From Dechloromonas sp. UBA6271 (GTDB lineage Bacteria > Pseudomonadota > Gammaproteobacteria > Burkholderiales > Rhodocyclaceae), in contig DJUX01000046.1 of the NCBI GenBank assembly GCA_002440665.1, positions 80,673 through 144,672 on the forward strand: a DNA stretch of 64,000 bases, in the 5' to 3' direction. Shown one piece after another: positions 16,246-24,900 of this stretch (position 1 is its first letter; every line of letters starts with the position of its first letter). Under the pieces are notes generated by a model. That model ran no database searches. It saw only the letters and a program-made list of their open reading frames with translations, and was not told where the DNA came from. A program made the translations under genes and the position numbers.

Positions 16246-17559
16246 TCAGAACTCGGCGTGGACGCGCAACGAGCCGATGTTGGCCGGGCCGCGGTCGGCG
16301 TTGTAGGCCGGATTGGCGATGCGCTGGTAATCGGCGGCGAGCCACAGGCCGTTGATGACCTTCAAGCTGTAATAGGTTTCGAGGATCGACTCGGGATGGT
16401 AGTTGAGGCCGCCGTCGCCGATGAAATAGGAGATGGCGCCGAGGCTCAGGTAGTTGCGGCGGTCGGTGGAAATGGTGTTGCGCATCCACGATAGCCCGAG
16501 CGTGTCACCGGCGCGCGCCCAGGCGCTGCCTTTCAGCTGCAGGCCGGTGGCGAAGGAGCCGTCGGCTTCCGTGAAGGCGTAGGTTTCAGTGCGCCCGTCG
16601 GCACGCATGGCGCGCAGGAAGAAGCCGAGGTCGTCGTTTATTGCCTGCTCGATGTTGATACCGACACCGTACTTGATTTGCGCGCCGTTGCGCACGTCGA
16701 AGATAGCCTGCGGATTGCCGCCCGGATGGCTGACATACCAGGCGCTGGCGTCGTTGAAGGTGGCGAGGACCGCCCGGTCGCGCCAGGCGAGCAGGCGGAC
16801 CTTGCCCGGCTGGCCGGCGATCTGGTGCGCATGCTCGAGTTCGACTTGGTCGCCGAAATGCTTGAGGAGCTGGAAGTCGAGCGTTTCGCCGTTCGGTTCC
16901 TTGGGCCCGGTCATGCGGCCGAAGCGGAACACCCAGTCGTCGTGATACCACTCGCCGGCGAAGCCCCAGCCGAAACCGCGGGCGTCGGCCGCGTAGTCGA
17001 AAGCGGTATGCGCCATGTTGCTCCAGTTGAGAAACTGGGTGCGCGGGTCCTTGGCGTAGGCGTTGCCGTCGAACACGTCGAGTGTCGAGAAATTGCCGGC
17101 GGTGAGAACGAAGCGATTCTTGTCCACAAAGCCCGCCATCCGGTTTAAGTCGGAGGCGATGTATTCGCTTTCACCCCCGAGGTTCCACGTCTGACGCAGG
17201 AAGAGCCGCTGCAGGTAGCCTTTTAGTTGCTTGCCGGAGACCTTGGTTGCCTCGCCGTTGGTGAAGCCGCCCAGCCCGGTGAGGCCGGAAAGCGGTGCGC
17301 CCTGGCCGACCTCGGCGTTCATGTAGACCTCGCCACCGCGCCACGGACGGGCGCCGAGAAAAGCGGTGGCGGTGAAGGTGTAGCCCGATTCGCGCTGGTC
17401 CGAAAGGCTGTTCTGGCCGCTGTAGGCCGCCGGGAAGCCGGAGGACTGCTGCCAGATGTAGGTGCTCTGGAATCTTGCCTGCCAGTCTTCGGTCGTCTCT
17501 TCGGCGAACAGTGCCGGGGAAATGCTCAGGGCCAGCAGGCAGGGGAGCAGAAAACGCAC
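16246..17559 (-). CDS. OprB-family (carbohydrate-selective type) outer-membrane porin
   Basis: A 437-residue precursor with signal peptide (MRFLLPCLLALSISPALFAEE). The mature barrel has typical OprB-family segments: NSLSDQRESGYTFTATAFLG, GGEVYMNAEVGQG, FLRQTWNLGGESE, LTAGNFSTLDVFD and DPRTQFLNWSNMAHTAFDYAAD. The GTG at 17559 begins the signal peptide. Upstream is a convincing PhoB box with a TATAAT -10, so this porin is probably induced by phosphate starvation. That regulation is unusual for a sugar porin; the true substrate may differ. Confidence 0.85.
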   Translation of the reverse strand: MRFLLPCLLALSISPALFAEETTEDWQARFQSTYIWQQSSGFPAAYSGQNSLSDQRESGYTFTATAFLGARPWRGGEVYMNAEVGQGAPLSGLTGLGGFTNGEATKVSGKQLKGYLQRLFLRQTWNLGGESEYIASDLNRMAGFVDKNRFVLTAGNFSTLDVFDGNAYAKDPRTQFLNWSNMAHTAFDYAADARGFGWGFAGEWYHDDWVFRFGRMTGPKEPNGETLDFQLLKHFGDQVELEHAHQIAGQPGKVRLLAWRDRAVLATFNDASAWYVSHPGGNPQAIFDVRNGAQIKYGVGINIEQAINDDLGFFLRAMRADGRTETYAFTEADGSFATGLQLKGSAWARAGDTLGLSWMRNTISTDRRNYLSLGAISYFIGDGGLNYHPESILETYYSLKVINGLWLAADYQRIANPAYNADRGPANIGSLRVHAEF

Positions 17560-17588
17560 GGGTCGGGAGGGGTTGCGGTGGGACGCGG

Positions 17589-17622
17589 ATTATAGGCCGG
17601 AAAAATGACCGCACCGTGACAG
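17589..17622 (-). promoter_or_regulatory. PhoB box and -10 promoter of the OprB-like porin
   Basis: On the minus strand CTGTCAC (17622-17616), 4-base spacer, CGGTCAT (17611-17605), 10-base spacer, TATAAT (17594-17589). The two half-sites match the Pho consensus CTGTCAT at 6-7 positions in the correct 11-base period, and the -10 is perfect and correctly placed, with no -35 needed. The porin GTG is 30 bases further on. Confidence 0.75.
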
Positions 17623-17639
17623 CCAGGCGCTGCGTGACA

Positions 17640-19346
17640 TCACTCGGGCAGAACGATACGTTCTGTCTTGATCGCTTCGCGCAGCTCGCGGCGCAGGATT
17701 TTTCCGATTGGCGTCTTGGGCAGGACATCGCGGAACTCGACCTGGCGCGGCAGTTTGTAGCTGGTCAGTTGCGCCCGGCAGTGCTCGATCACATCCTCTT
17801 TCGTCAGGTTCAGGTCTTTCCTGACAATGACCACCTTGACCGCTTCGCCGGATTTTTCGTCGGGCACGGCCACCACGGCACATTCGAGGACACCCGGGTG
17901 CGCCACTACGACGCTCTCGACCTCAGTCGGGTAGACATTGAAGCCCGAGACCAGAATCATGTCTTTTTTGCGGTCGGTGATGGTGACGCGCCCCTGATCG
18001 TCCAAGTGGCCGATGTCGCCCGTTTTCAGCCAGCCGGCGCGCAGGACATCGGCTGTTTCGACGGGATTGTTCCAGTAGCCTTTCATCACCTGCGGGCCGC
18101 GAACGCAGAGTTCGCCGGTATGTTTCTCGATGTCGCCGGCGCCGGTCCATACCGGCAGTTCGTTGAAACTTTCATCGCGGATCGACACCCCGGTGGACGG
18201 CAGGGGCAGGCCGACGGAGCCGTCCCACGGCGCGCCCAGCGGCACGCAGCAGACACCCGGCGAGGTCTCGGTGAGGCCGTAGGCCTCGGTGAGGTAATGC
18301 CCGGTCACCTGTTGCCAGCGCTCGGCAACAGGTTTTTGCACGGCGGCGCCACCGCCGACCACCACCTTCAGTGCTGAGAAATCGATCTGCGCGAATCCCG
18401 GTGTGTTTAACAGCCCGTTGAACAGTGTGTTGACGCCGGTCATCGTCGTGAATTTCCAGTTCGCCATTTCCTTGACCAGGGCCGGCAAGTCGCGCGGATT
18501 GGTGATCAGCACGCTGAGGCTGCCCCACTTCATGAACGACAGCGTCGAGGTGAGACAGAAGATGTGGTACATCGGCAGCGGGGCGATGACGATTTCGGCA
18601 GCTTCCTTGAAGCTGACCGAAATCCAGATGCCGGTCTGTTCCAGATTGGCGAGAATGTTCCGGTGGCTGAGCATGGCGCCTTTGGCGACCCCGGTCGTGC
18701 CGCCGGTGTACTGGAGGAAGGCGATCTCTTCACTCTTCACATCAACCGGATCGAAGCGCGCCGAGCTGCCGCGCACAAGTGCCGCACGTAGCGTTATGGC
18801 CTTGTCGATGTGCCACGCTGGCACCATTTTCTTGACGTGCTTGATCACGAAATTGACCAGCCAGCGCTTCGGGACCGGCAGCAGATCGCCGATCTGCGTG
18901 GTGATCACATGTTCGACCGCGGTTCTGCTTATAACCTGCTGCAGGGATTGGGCGAAGTTCTCGACGATGACGATGGCCTTGGCGCCGGAGTCCTTCAGCT
19001 GGTGTTCGAGCTCGCGTGGCGTGTACAGCGGATTGACGTTAACGACTGTCATCCCGGCGCGCAGAATGCCGAACATTACCACCGGGTACTGCAGCAGATT
19101 GGGCGACATGACCGCCACGCGCTCGCCTCTGGTCATGCCCGGCAGGCCTTGCAGGAAGGCGGCGAAAGCCCGCGACAGCTGTTCCAGTTCGGCATAGCTG
19201 AGGGTGCGGCCGAGGTTGTGATAGGCCGGCTTGTCGGCGAACTTGACGAACAGCTTGTCGAGCAGATCCGGGATCGATCGGAACTGGTCCGCATCGATCT
19301 CTGCCGGCATGCCTTCCGGGTAATTCTTGAGCCAGATCTTGTCCAT
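17640..19346 (-). CDS. fadD: Long-chain fatty acid-CoA ligase (AMP-binding)
   Basis: Adenylate-forming enzyme that activates fatty acids to acyl-CoA. Of 568 residues, the N-terminal lobe has the ATP-binding motif YTGGTTGVAKGA (near residue 215), YGLTETSP (near 370) and the adenylate motif GWLKTGDIGHLDDQGRVTITDRKKDMI (near 450); the C-terminal Lys is in TPIGKILRREL. A GGGAGAAAG ribosome binding site precedes the start. It stands alone; the porin promoter reaches its last codons. Confidence 0.92.
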   Translation of the reverse strand: MDKIWLKNYPEGMPAEIDADQFRSIPDLLDKLFVKFADKPAYHNLGRTLSYAELEQLSRAFAAFLQGLPGMTRGERVAVMSPNLLQYPVVMFGILRAGMTVVNVNPLYTPRELEHQLKDSGAKAIVIVENFAQSLQQVISRTAVEHVITTQIGDLLPVPKRWLVNFVIKHVKKMVPAWHIDKAITLRAALVRGSSARFDPVDVKSEEIAFLQYTGGTTGVAKGAMLSHRNILANLEQTGIWISVSFKEAAEIVIAPLPMYHIFCLTSTLSFMKWGSLSVLITNPRDLPALVKEMANWKFTTMTGVNTLFNGLLNTPGFAQIDFSALKVVVGGGAAVQKPVAERWQQVTGHYLTEAYGLTETSPGVCCVPLGAPWDGSVGLPLPSTGVSIRDESFNELPVWTGAGDIEKHTGELCVRGPQVMKGYWNNPVETADVLRAGWLKTGDIGHLDDQGRVTITDRKKDMILVSGFNVYPTEVESVVVAHPGVLECAVVAVPDEKSGEAVKVVIVRKDLNLTKEDVIEHCRAQLTSYKLPRQVEFRDVLPKTPIGKILRRELREAIKTERIVLPE

Positions 19347-19430
19347 GGCTTTCTCCCTTTTGAAGCTTTTCGAACTCCTCGCCTCTCAGCTTACTCCCTA
19401 TCCGTCGTCATGGCTTCTCGCCAGCGATGG

Positions 19431-20045
19431 TTAGTTCCCGAGCGGGCGCAGTTCGACGATTTTCGGGTCGTCGGCGTGCTCGATCAGGATGCGCCGGACG
19501 CGCTCCTGCCAGAGTTCGCCGAACAGGTGGCGGGCGGCATCGTCCGCCGTGCCACTGAGAATGGCGCCGAGCAGGCCGCCGAGGCGCGGGTCGGCGGGCA
19601 CCATTTCGAGCCTTAAAATGCAGTCGACCGCAACATTCGTGTCGAGCCGCGTGAACGCCACTCCGCCGACCCCGGCAACGCCGAAGCGCAGCAGGTTGCG
19701 CCGGCTGTAGCGGCCACCGAGGCCCTTGAAGCCGCCGTCACCGGCAGCGCCAGTGAGCAGCCCGGCAATCGACGCGATGACGCCGGCGACGCCGCTGTCG
19801 GAAGTTTCGCCGAGCGCCACGCGCAGGTCGCCGCGCACCGGCGTCTCATTGCCGTAGAGGGCGTGCAGCGCGCGCACCGTCATCAGCCAGGCGCCGGCGA
19901 CGGTCGGGCAGGAATGGCCGGCCAGCTTCACGGCATCGGCGAAGCGGTATTCGATCAGCCCGCCCTCGGCCGCGCCGAGCAGTTCGGCCAGCGGGTCGCG
20001 CAGGGTGATGGCGGGGATGCGTGCGAAAAATTCGGGAAAGGCCAT
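19431..20045 (-). CDS. FmdE-like domain protein
   Basis: A 204-residue soluble protein. The segment DAVKLAGHSCPTVAGAWLMTVRALHALYG contains the single Cys and His typical of FmdE-domain (formylmethanofuran dehydrogenase subunit E-like) proteins, here in the short single-domain form found in many non-methanogens. Metal binding through this Cys/His pair is plausible; the reaction is unknown. The start at 20045 gives MAFPEFFAR; the frame runs further upstream without support. An embedded copy of the dispersed repeat encodes residues near DTNVAVDCIL. Confidence 0.65.
   Translation of the reverse strand: MAFPEFFARIPAITLRDPLAELLGAAEGGLIEYRFADAVKLAGHSCPTVAGAWLMTVRALHALYGNETPVRGDLRVALGETSDSGVAGVIASIAGLLTGAAGDGGFKGLGGRYSRRNLLRFGVAGVGGVAFTRLDTNVAVDCILRLEMVPADPRLGGLLGAILSGTADDAARHLFGELWQERVRRILIEHADDPKIVELRPLGN
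19611..19639 (-). repeat. Dispersed TGCGGTCGAC-family element, copy 5 (inside the FmdE-like gene)
   Basis: Minus-strand reading TGTTGCGGTCGAC, TGC, ATTTTAAGG. Exact core plus one AT tract; the second tract is degenerate. It lies within coding sequence. Confidence 0.6.
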
Positions 20046-20104
20046 GGCAGTCTCCGGTGAGCGGCCAGTATGCGCAGCCGGCGCCGGCATGGCCTTGATT
20101 TCGC

Positions 20105-20347
20105 TCAGGTGTGCCGCGTTCCCGGCAGGCGGCCGGTGATGCCGAGCAGCAAGGCCAGCGCGGCACAGCCGGCCGGCAGGCCGCCAGTAAGGGCAAGGAG
20201 CAGCAGATTCCAGCCCGGCCAGGCGGCGGGCCGGGTCGCCGGATCGGCGAGGAGGACGGCGAGCAGGCCGAACAGCGAGCCGCCGAGCACCAGCCCGAGG
20301 CCGGCCGCGACCAGCATCCAGGCGAGGATCGCGATGGCGCGCCGCAC
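20105..20347 (-). CDS. Small membrane protein, two predicted helices
   Basis: An 80-residue very hydrophobic protein (LAWMLVAAGLGLVLGGSLFGLLAVLLA, then NLLLLALTGGLPAGCAALALLLG), probably two inner-membrane helices with short loops. No family is recognised. The start lies 13 bases after the gloA stop, on the same strand, which fits an operon. High GC makes random hydrophobic frames possible, so the call is moderate. Confidence 0.6.
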   Translation of the reverse strand: MRRAIAILAWMLVAAGLGLVLGGSLFGLLAVLLADPATRPAAWPGWNLLLLALTGGLPAGCAALALLLGITGRLPGTRHT

Positions 20348-20359
20348 GGCCGGTGGCGC

Positions 20360-20743
20360 TCAGGCGCGCTGGATCAGCTCGATCTTGTAGCCGTCCGGAT
20401 CTTCGACGAAGGCGATGATGGTGCTGCCGTGCTTCATCGGCCCCGCTTCGCGCACCACCTTGCCGCCGCGCGCCTTGATCCCGGCGCAGGCGGCCGCGGC
20501 GTCCGGCACCGCCAGCGCGACGTGGCCGTAGCCATTGCCGAGGTCGTAGCTCGTCGTGTCCCAGTTGTGCGTCAGTTCCAGCACGGCGCCTTCGCTTTCA
20601 GGGCCGTAACCGACGAAGGCCAGCGTGAAACGGCCGTCCGGGTAATCCTGGCGGCGCAGCAGCTGCATGCCGAGGATTTCACTGTAGAAGGCGATGGAGC
20701 GGTCGAGGTCACCGACGCGGATCATGGTGTGCAGAATGCGCAT
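20360..20743 (-). CDS. gloA: Lactoylglutathione lyase (glyoxalase I)
   Basis: Isomerises the methylglyoxal-glutathione adduct. The 127-residue protein matches GloA from the start: MRILHTMIRVGDLDRSIAFY (metal His near residue 5), GAVLELTHNWDT (Glu near 56), GYGHVALAV (His near 74) and DPDGYKIELIQ (Glu near 122), i.e. the four nickel/zinc ligands. Length is normal for the bacterial enzyme. Confidence 0.96.
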   Translation of the reverse strand: MRILHTMIRVGDLDRSIAFYSEILGMQLLRRQDYPDGRFTLAFVGYGPESEGAVLELTHNWDTTSYDLGNGYGHVALAVPDAAAACAGIKARGGKVVREAGPMKHGSTIIAFVEDPDGYKIELIQRA

Positions 20744-20758
20744 GCTGTTTTCCTTGGA

Positions 20759-21490
20759 TTATTGGAATTGGGGAATCTGTCGGCCGAGTTGGCGCAGTTC
20801 GAGGCGCCGTAACCGCCACTCAGGGCAAAGTTGCTCCACGACAGACCAGAAGCGCGGGCTGTGGTTCATTTCCTTGAGGTGTGCCAGTTCGTGCGCGACG
20901 ACGTAGTCGACGACTGCCAGCGGCATGAAAACCAGCCGCCAGTTGAGCGAAATGCCACCGTGGTGGCTGCAGCTGCCCCAGCGCGTTTTGGCCGAGGACA
21001 GGCGCAACGGCGGATTGGCGACGCCAAGTGCCGGCGCGTAATGGGCGAGACGTTCAAGGAAGACGGCGCGGGCTTTTTCGCGCAGCGCCTTTTCCAGCAC
21101 GGCGCTCGCCGCGACAGCTGGCGGCACGAAAAGATGCAGCTTGTCGCCGCTGAACAGCCAGCGCTGGCGGCTGCTCGGGGTGATGGTTACGGTCAACGCC
21201 GTGCCGAGGGCAGAAATCATCGTGCCATCGGTCAGCGCTAGTTTCTCGGCGGCGGGGCGTTCGCGCCAGGCGGCGAGCTTGTCGAGCACCCACTGGCCGT
21301 GCTGGAGAATCAGGCTCTCGATGTCGCCGAGGCGGGCCTGCAGCGGGGCGCCGACACGCAGGCCGCGCTGATCGATGGTGAGGCCGATGGTGCGCCGCCG
21401 GCTGCGCCGCAGGTGGTAGTCGACCTGCTGCCCTGCCAGCGAAATGCTGCGGCTTGGCGGGTCGGGCGCTTCAGTTCGCAGGCGCGGCAT
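20759..21490 (-). CDS. YgjP-type metallopeptidase-like protein (DUF45)
   Basis: A 243-residue protein with the zinc-metallopeptidase helix VVAHELAHLKEMNHSPRFW (HExxH-like HELAH, third ligand His further on) near residue 195, preceded by the family block RWGSCSHHGGISLNWRL. These define the YgjP/DUF45 group (SprT-like fold). The start at 21490 (MPRLRTEAPD) overlaps the end of plsC by 20 bases, typical of coupled genes. Substrate unknown. Confidence 0.85.
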   Translation of the reverse strand: MPRLRTEAPDPPSRSISLAGQQVDYHLRRSRRRTIGLTIDQRGLRVGAPLQARLGDIESLILQHGQWVLDKLAAWRERPAAEKLALTDGTMISALGTALTVTITPSSRQRWLFSGDKLHLFVPPAVAASAVLEKALREKARAVFLERLAHYAPALGVANPPLRLSSAKTRWGSCSHHGGISLNWRLVFMPLAVVDYVVAHELAHLKEMNHSPRFWSVVEQLCPEWRLRRLELRQLGRQIPQFQ

Positions 21491-22220
21491 CCGGGTAGCG
21501 GTGCGGCGAAATGCGGTGCATTTCACCTTCGATCCAGTTCTCGACGCGCTCGTTGATCTCCTGCTCGGAGAGCCCGGTCGCATCGAAAGGCGGGCCGATG
21601 CTGACGGTGACGGTGCCGGGCTTCTTGAGAAAGGACTGGCGCGGCCAGAGTTCGCCGGAATTGTGGGCGACCGGTACCACCTTGCAGCCGACCCGCGTCG
21701 CCAGGTAGGCGCCGCCGGGTTTGTAGCGCCGCTTCTGGCCGGGCGCGACGCGCGTTCCTTCGGGGAAGATGATGACGTAGAAACCCTGCTTGAGCCGTTC
21801 GCGTCCCTGGGTGACGACCTGGTCGAGGGCGTTCTTGCCGGCGGCGCGGTCGATCGAGATCATCTTCATCGCACCCAGTCCCCAGCCGATGAACGGTACG
21901 CGCAGCAACTCCTTCTTGAGTACGAAGACGCAATAGGCACCATGCGGGACGTAATCCTGCAGGGTCATCGTTTCCCACGCCGACTGGTGCTTGGACAGGA
22001 TGATGCAAGGTTCCTGCGGCATGTTCTCGATACCGATGACCTTGGGCCGGATGCCGAGCAGATTTTCGACGCCCCACTGGATGCCGAGACGCCACAGCTT
22101 GCCGAAGTGGTAGCCCCAGAGGCCACGCAGCAGCAGCGCGCCGCCGATGACCAGGGGGGCGGTCAGCAGGGTCCAGGCCAAGGCCCAGAGCGCGAACAGC
22201 GTGGAGCGGAGGATGTTCAT
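21471..22220 (-). CDS. plsC: 1-acyl-sn-glycerol-3-phosphate acyltransferase
   Basis: Membrane-bound acyltransferase making phosphatidic acid from lysophosphatidic acid. The 249-residue protein has an N-terminal hydrophobic helix, the catalytic HX4D-like box in SKHQSAWETM (near residue 78; the usual Asp is Glu here), the acceptor motif FPEGTR (near 150) and the VPVAHNSG block. The start MNILRSTLFALWAL at 22220 overlaps gmhB's stop by four bases. The E for D change in the catalytic box occurs in some family members. Confidence 0.88.
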   Translation of the reverse strand: MNILRSTLFALWALAWTLLTAPLVIGGALLLRGLWGYHFGKLWRLGIQWGVENLLGIRPKVIGIENMPQEPCIILSKHQSAWETMTLQDYVPHGAYCVFVLKKELLRVPFIGWGLGAMKMISIDRAAGKNALDQVVTQGRERLKQGFYVIIFPEGTRVAPGQKRRYKPGGAYLATRVGCKVVPVAHNSGELWPRQSFLKKPGTVTVSIGPPFDATGLSEQEINERVENWIEGEMHRISPHRYPDAAPAN

Positions 22221-22774
22221 TTCTTTTTCACCGCCAGAATGTGGTCGACCGCAGTAGCCAGATCCGTGAATTCCAGGGTGCCTGCAGGCAGGTTGCCTTC
22301 GGCCCGGGTCTTTTCGCCCTTGCCGGTGCGCACCAGAATCGGCAGGCAGCCAACGGCGGCGCAGGCCTGCAGGTCGCGCAGCGAATCCCCAATCGCCGGC
22401 ACGTCCTTGAGGTTGGCGTTCATGGTTTCGGAAATGCGCTTGAACATGCCGGGCTTGGGCTTGCGGCACGCGCAGTCCGAGTCGGCGGTATGCGGGCAAT
22501 AGAAGATCGCGTCGATGCGCCCGCCGACGGTGAACAGCATCTTGTGCATCTTTTCGTGGATGCTGTTGAGCGTGTCCATGTCCAGCAGGCTGCGCCCGAC
22601 GCCCGACTGGTTGGTCGCCACGACCACCCTGTAGCCGCTCTGGTTGAGTCGGGCGATGGCTTCCAGGCTGCCGGGGATCGGCTTCCATTCGGCCGGGCTC
22701 TTGATGAACTGCGCGGAATCGAAGTTGATGACGCCGTCGCGGTCGAGGATGACGAGTTTGTTCGGCATGGCCAT
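22217..22774 (-). CDS. gmhB: D-glycero-beta-D-manno-heptose-1,7-bisphosphate 7-phosphatase
   Basis: HAD-family phosphatase of the ADP-heptose pathway for lipopolysaccharide inner core. Catalytic Asp pair in VILDRDGVIN (near residue 9), TNQSGVGRSLL near 55, the zinc-binding Cys/His loop CPHTADSDCACRKPKP near 95 and DVPAIGDSLRDLQAC near 125. The 185 residues match the family. Starts at 22774 (MAM) or 22768 (MPN) are both possible. It lies between glyS and plsC. Confidence 0.93.
   Translation of the reverse strand: MAMPNKLVILDRDGVINFDSAQFIKSPAEWKPIPGSLEAIARLNQSGYRVVVATNQSGVGRSLLDMDTLNSIHEKMHKMLFTVGGRIDAIFYCPHTADSDCACRKPKPGMFKRISETMNANLKDVPAIGDSLRDLQACAAVGCLPILVRTGKGEKTRAEGNLPAGTLEFTDLATAVDHILAVKKK
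22241..22258 (-). repeat. Core-only copy of the TGCGGTCGAC motif inside gmhB
   Basis: The exact ten-base core is present on the minus strand (CTACTGCGGTCGACCAC) near the end of gmhB, without clear AT tracts. It encodes the TAVDHI residues and may be coincidental. Confidence 0.35.
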
Positions 22775-22783
22775 GCTCCCAGC

Positions 22784-24898
22784 TCAGGCGGACAGTTTGG
22801 AGAGGTCGGCGACCTGGTTCATCGCAGCATGCAGCTTGGCGAGCAGTCCGAGGCGGTTGGCGCGCAGGGCTGGGTCTTCGGCGTTGACCATGACGTCGTT
22901 GAAGAAGGCGTCGACCGGTGCGCGCAGCGCGGCCAGCGCCTGCAGCGATTCCGTGTAGTCGCCGGTGACGAAAGCGGCATCGGCCTGCGGCACGACGTCG
23001 ACCAGTGCCGCGTGCAGCGCGACTTCGGCGGTCTCCTTGAGCAACGCGGTATCGACCCAAGCATCGACGCTGTCCTCGACCTTCTTCAGGATATTGCCAA
23101 CCCGCTTGTTGGCGGCGGCCAGGCTGGCCGCTTCGGGCAGCGCAGCGAAGGTGCGGACGGCGGCGAGGCGCTTCGGAATATCGCCCAGTCGCTGCGGGCG
23201 TTGCGAGACCACGGCATCGACTTCCTGCGCCGTGTAGCCCTGCTCGCGCAGGCTGCCGGCGAGGCGGTCGTAGATGAAGTCGGCGAGGGCGGATTCGGCG
23301 CTCTTGAAGCCGTCGACCGTGGCAAAGGCCTGGCCGGCGACAGTCAGCAGGCTGTCGAGCGGCAGATCCAGGTTGCCTTCGCTCAGCATGCGGATGACGC
23401 CCAGCGCATGGCGGCGCAGTGCGAACGGGTCACGGTCGCCGGTCGGGATCTGGCCGATGCCGAACATGCCGACCAGCGTTTCCACCTTGTCGGCCAGTGC
23501 GACGACGGTGCCGACCTGGCCGCGCGGCAGCGAATCGCCGGCGAAACGCGGCTTGTAGTGATCTTCGATGGCATCGGCGACGGCGGTCGCCAGGCCGTCG
23601 TGCAGCGCGTAATAGCGGCCCATGATGCCCTGCAGTTCCGGGAATTCGCCGACCATGTCGGTCAGCAGGTCGGCCTTGGCGAGCAGCGCAGCCTGTTCGG
23701 CCTGCAGCGCCAGCGCTTCGCCGCCCAGTTGCAGGCCAATGGCCTTGGCAATGGCGCAGACGCGCTGGACGCGCTCGCCCTGGGTACCCAGCTTGTTGTG
23801 ATAGACGACCTTGGCCAGATTCAGAACGCGCGATTCGAGCGTCTTCTTGCGGTCCTGGTCGAAAAAGAATTTGGCGTCGGCCAGGCGGGGACGGACGACG
23901 CGCTCGTTGCCGCCGATCACCGCGCTCGGGTCGGCCGGGCTGATGTTGCTGACGACGAGGAACTTGTTGGTCAGCTTGCCGGTGGCATCCAGAAGCGGGA
24001 AGTATTTCTGGTTGGCCTTCATTGTGAGGATCAGGCATTCCTGCGGCACGGCGAGGAATTCTTCTTCAAACTGGCCGATCAGCACGTTCGGGCGTTCGAC
24101 AAGCGCGGTGACTTCGTCGAGCAGCGCATCGTCGTCGATCGGTTTGCCGCCGGCTTTTGCAGCAGCGGCCTCGAGCTGGCGGGCGATTTCGGCGCGGCGC
24201 TCGGCGAAGGAGGCGATGACGGCGCCGTCGGTCGCCAGCTTGCTGGCGTATTCGTCGGCATGGGCGAAGATGACCGGATCGACCGCGGCTTCAAAGCGGT
24301 GCCCATGTGTTTCGCGGCCCGAGCTCAGCCCAAGAATGGCCAGCGGCACGACATCGCTGCCGTGCAGGGCAACCAGGCCATGTGCTGGACGGACGAAATT
24401 GACGCTGCTCCAGCCGTCCTGCAACTGGTAGCTCATGACCTTGGGAATCGGCAGCGCAGCCAGTGCGGCTTCCAGCGCCTTCTGCAGGCCTTCGGCCAGC
24501 GTCGCGCCCTTGGCCAGGCTGTCGTAGAACAGCACGTCAGCCTTGCCGTCGTTTTCGCGGCGCAGGCCGGGCACGACCGAAGCGTCAGCGCCCAGGGCGG
24601 CGAGTTTCTTGAGCAGCGCCGGGGTGGCGTTACCAGCAGCGTCAAGGCCGATTGCGACAGGCATCAGCTTTTGAGAAATCTGTTGATCTGCAGCACATTC
24701 GGCGACACCGGGGATAAATGCTGCAAGACGTCGCGGACTCGCAAAGGCTTTGGCACTGATGACGGAAGCGCGATCAACCAGGTTCAACTTCATTAGGTGG
24801 TTGAAAAGCTTGTCACAAAAAACTTCGCCTAAAGACTTCAGCGCCTTGGGCGGCAGTTCCTCGACGAACAGTTCAACGAGCAGATTCTTGGACGACAT
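22784..24898 (-). CDS. glyS: Glycyl-tRNA synthetase beta subunit
   Basis: Large tRNA-binding subunit of the alpha2beta2 bacterial glycyl-tRNA synthetase. The 704 residues begin NLLVELFVEELPPKALKSLG, the hallmark start of GlyS, and carry the HD-like and anticodon-binding regions towards the end (DSVDAWVDTALLKE, FFNDVMVNAEDPALRANRL). It follows glyQ with only two bases between, in the conserved glyQ-glyS order, and gmhB follows. Confidence 0.97.
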   Translation of the reverse strand: MSSKNLLVELFVEELPPKALKSLGEVFCDKLFNHLMKLNLVDRASVISAKAFASPRRLAAFIPGVAECAADQQISQKLMPVAIGLDAAGNATPALLKKLAALGADASVVPGLRRENDGKADVLFYDSLAKGATLAEGLQKALEAALAALPIPKVMSYQLQDGWSSVNFVRPAHGLVALHGSDVVPLAILGLSSGRETHGHRFEAAVDPVIFAHADEYASKLATDGAVIASFAERRAEIARQLEAAAAKAGGKPIDDDALLDEVTALVERPNVLIGQFEEEFLAVPQECLILTMKANQKYFPLLDATGKLTNKFLVVSNISPADPSAVIGGNERVVRPRLADAKFFFDQDRKKTLESRVLNLAKVVYHNKLGTQGERVQRVCAIAKAIGLQLGGEALALQAEQAALLAKADLLTDMVGEFPELQGIMGRYYALHDGLATAVADAIEDHYKPRFAGDSLPRGQVGTVVALADKVETLVGMFGIGQIPTGDRDPFALRRHALGVIRMLSEGNLDLPLDSLLTVAGQAFATVDGFKSAESALADFIYDRLAGSLREQGYTAQEVDAVVSQRPQRLGDIPKRLAAVRTFAALPEAASLAAANKRVGNILKKVEDSVDAWVDTALLKETAEVALHAALVDVVPQADAAFVTGDYTESLQALAALRAPVDAFFNDVMVNAEDPALRANRLGLLAKLHAAMNQVADLSKLSA

Positions 24899-24900
24899 GG

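Noticed and set aside
22241..24796. 851-codon plus-strand frame over gmhB and glyS
   Set aside because: A GC-rich shadow of glyS on the opposite strand; glyS has full family motifs.
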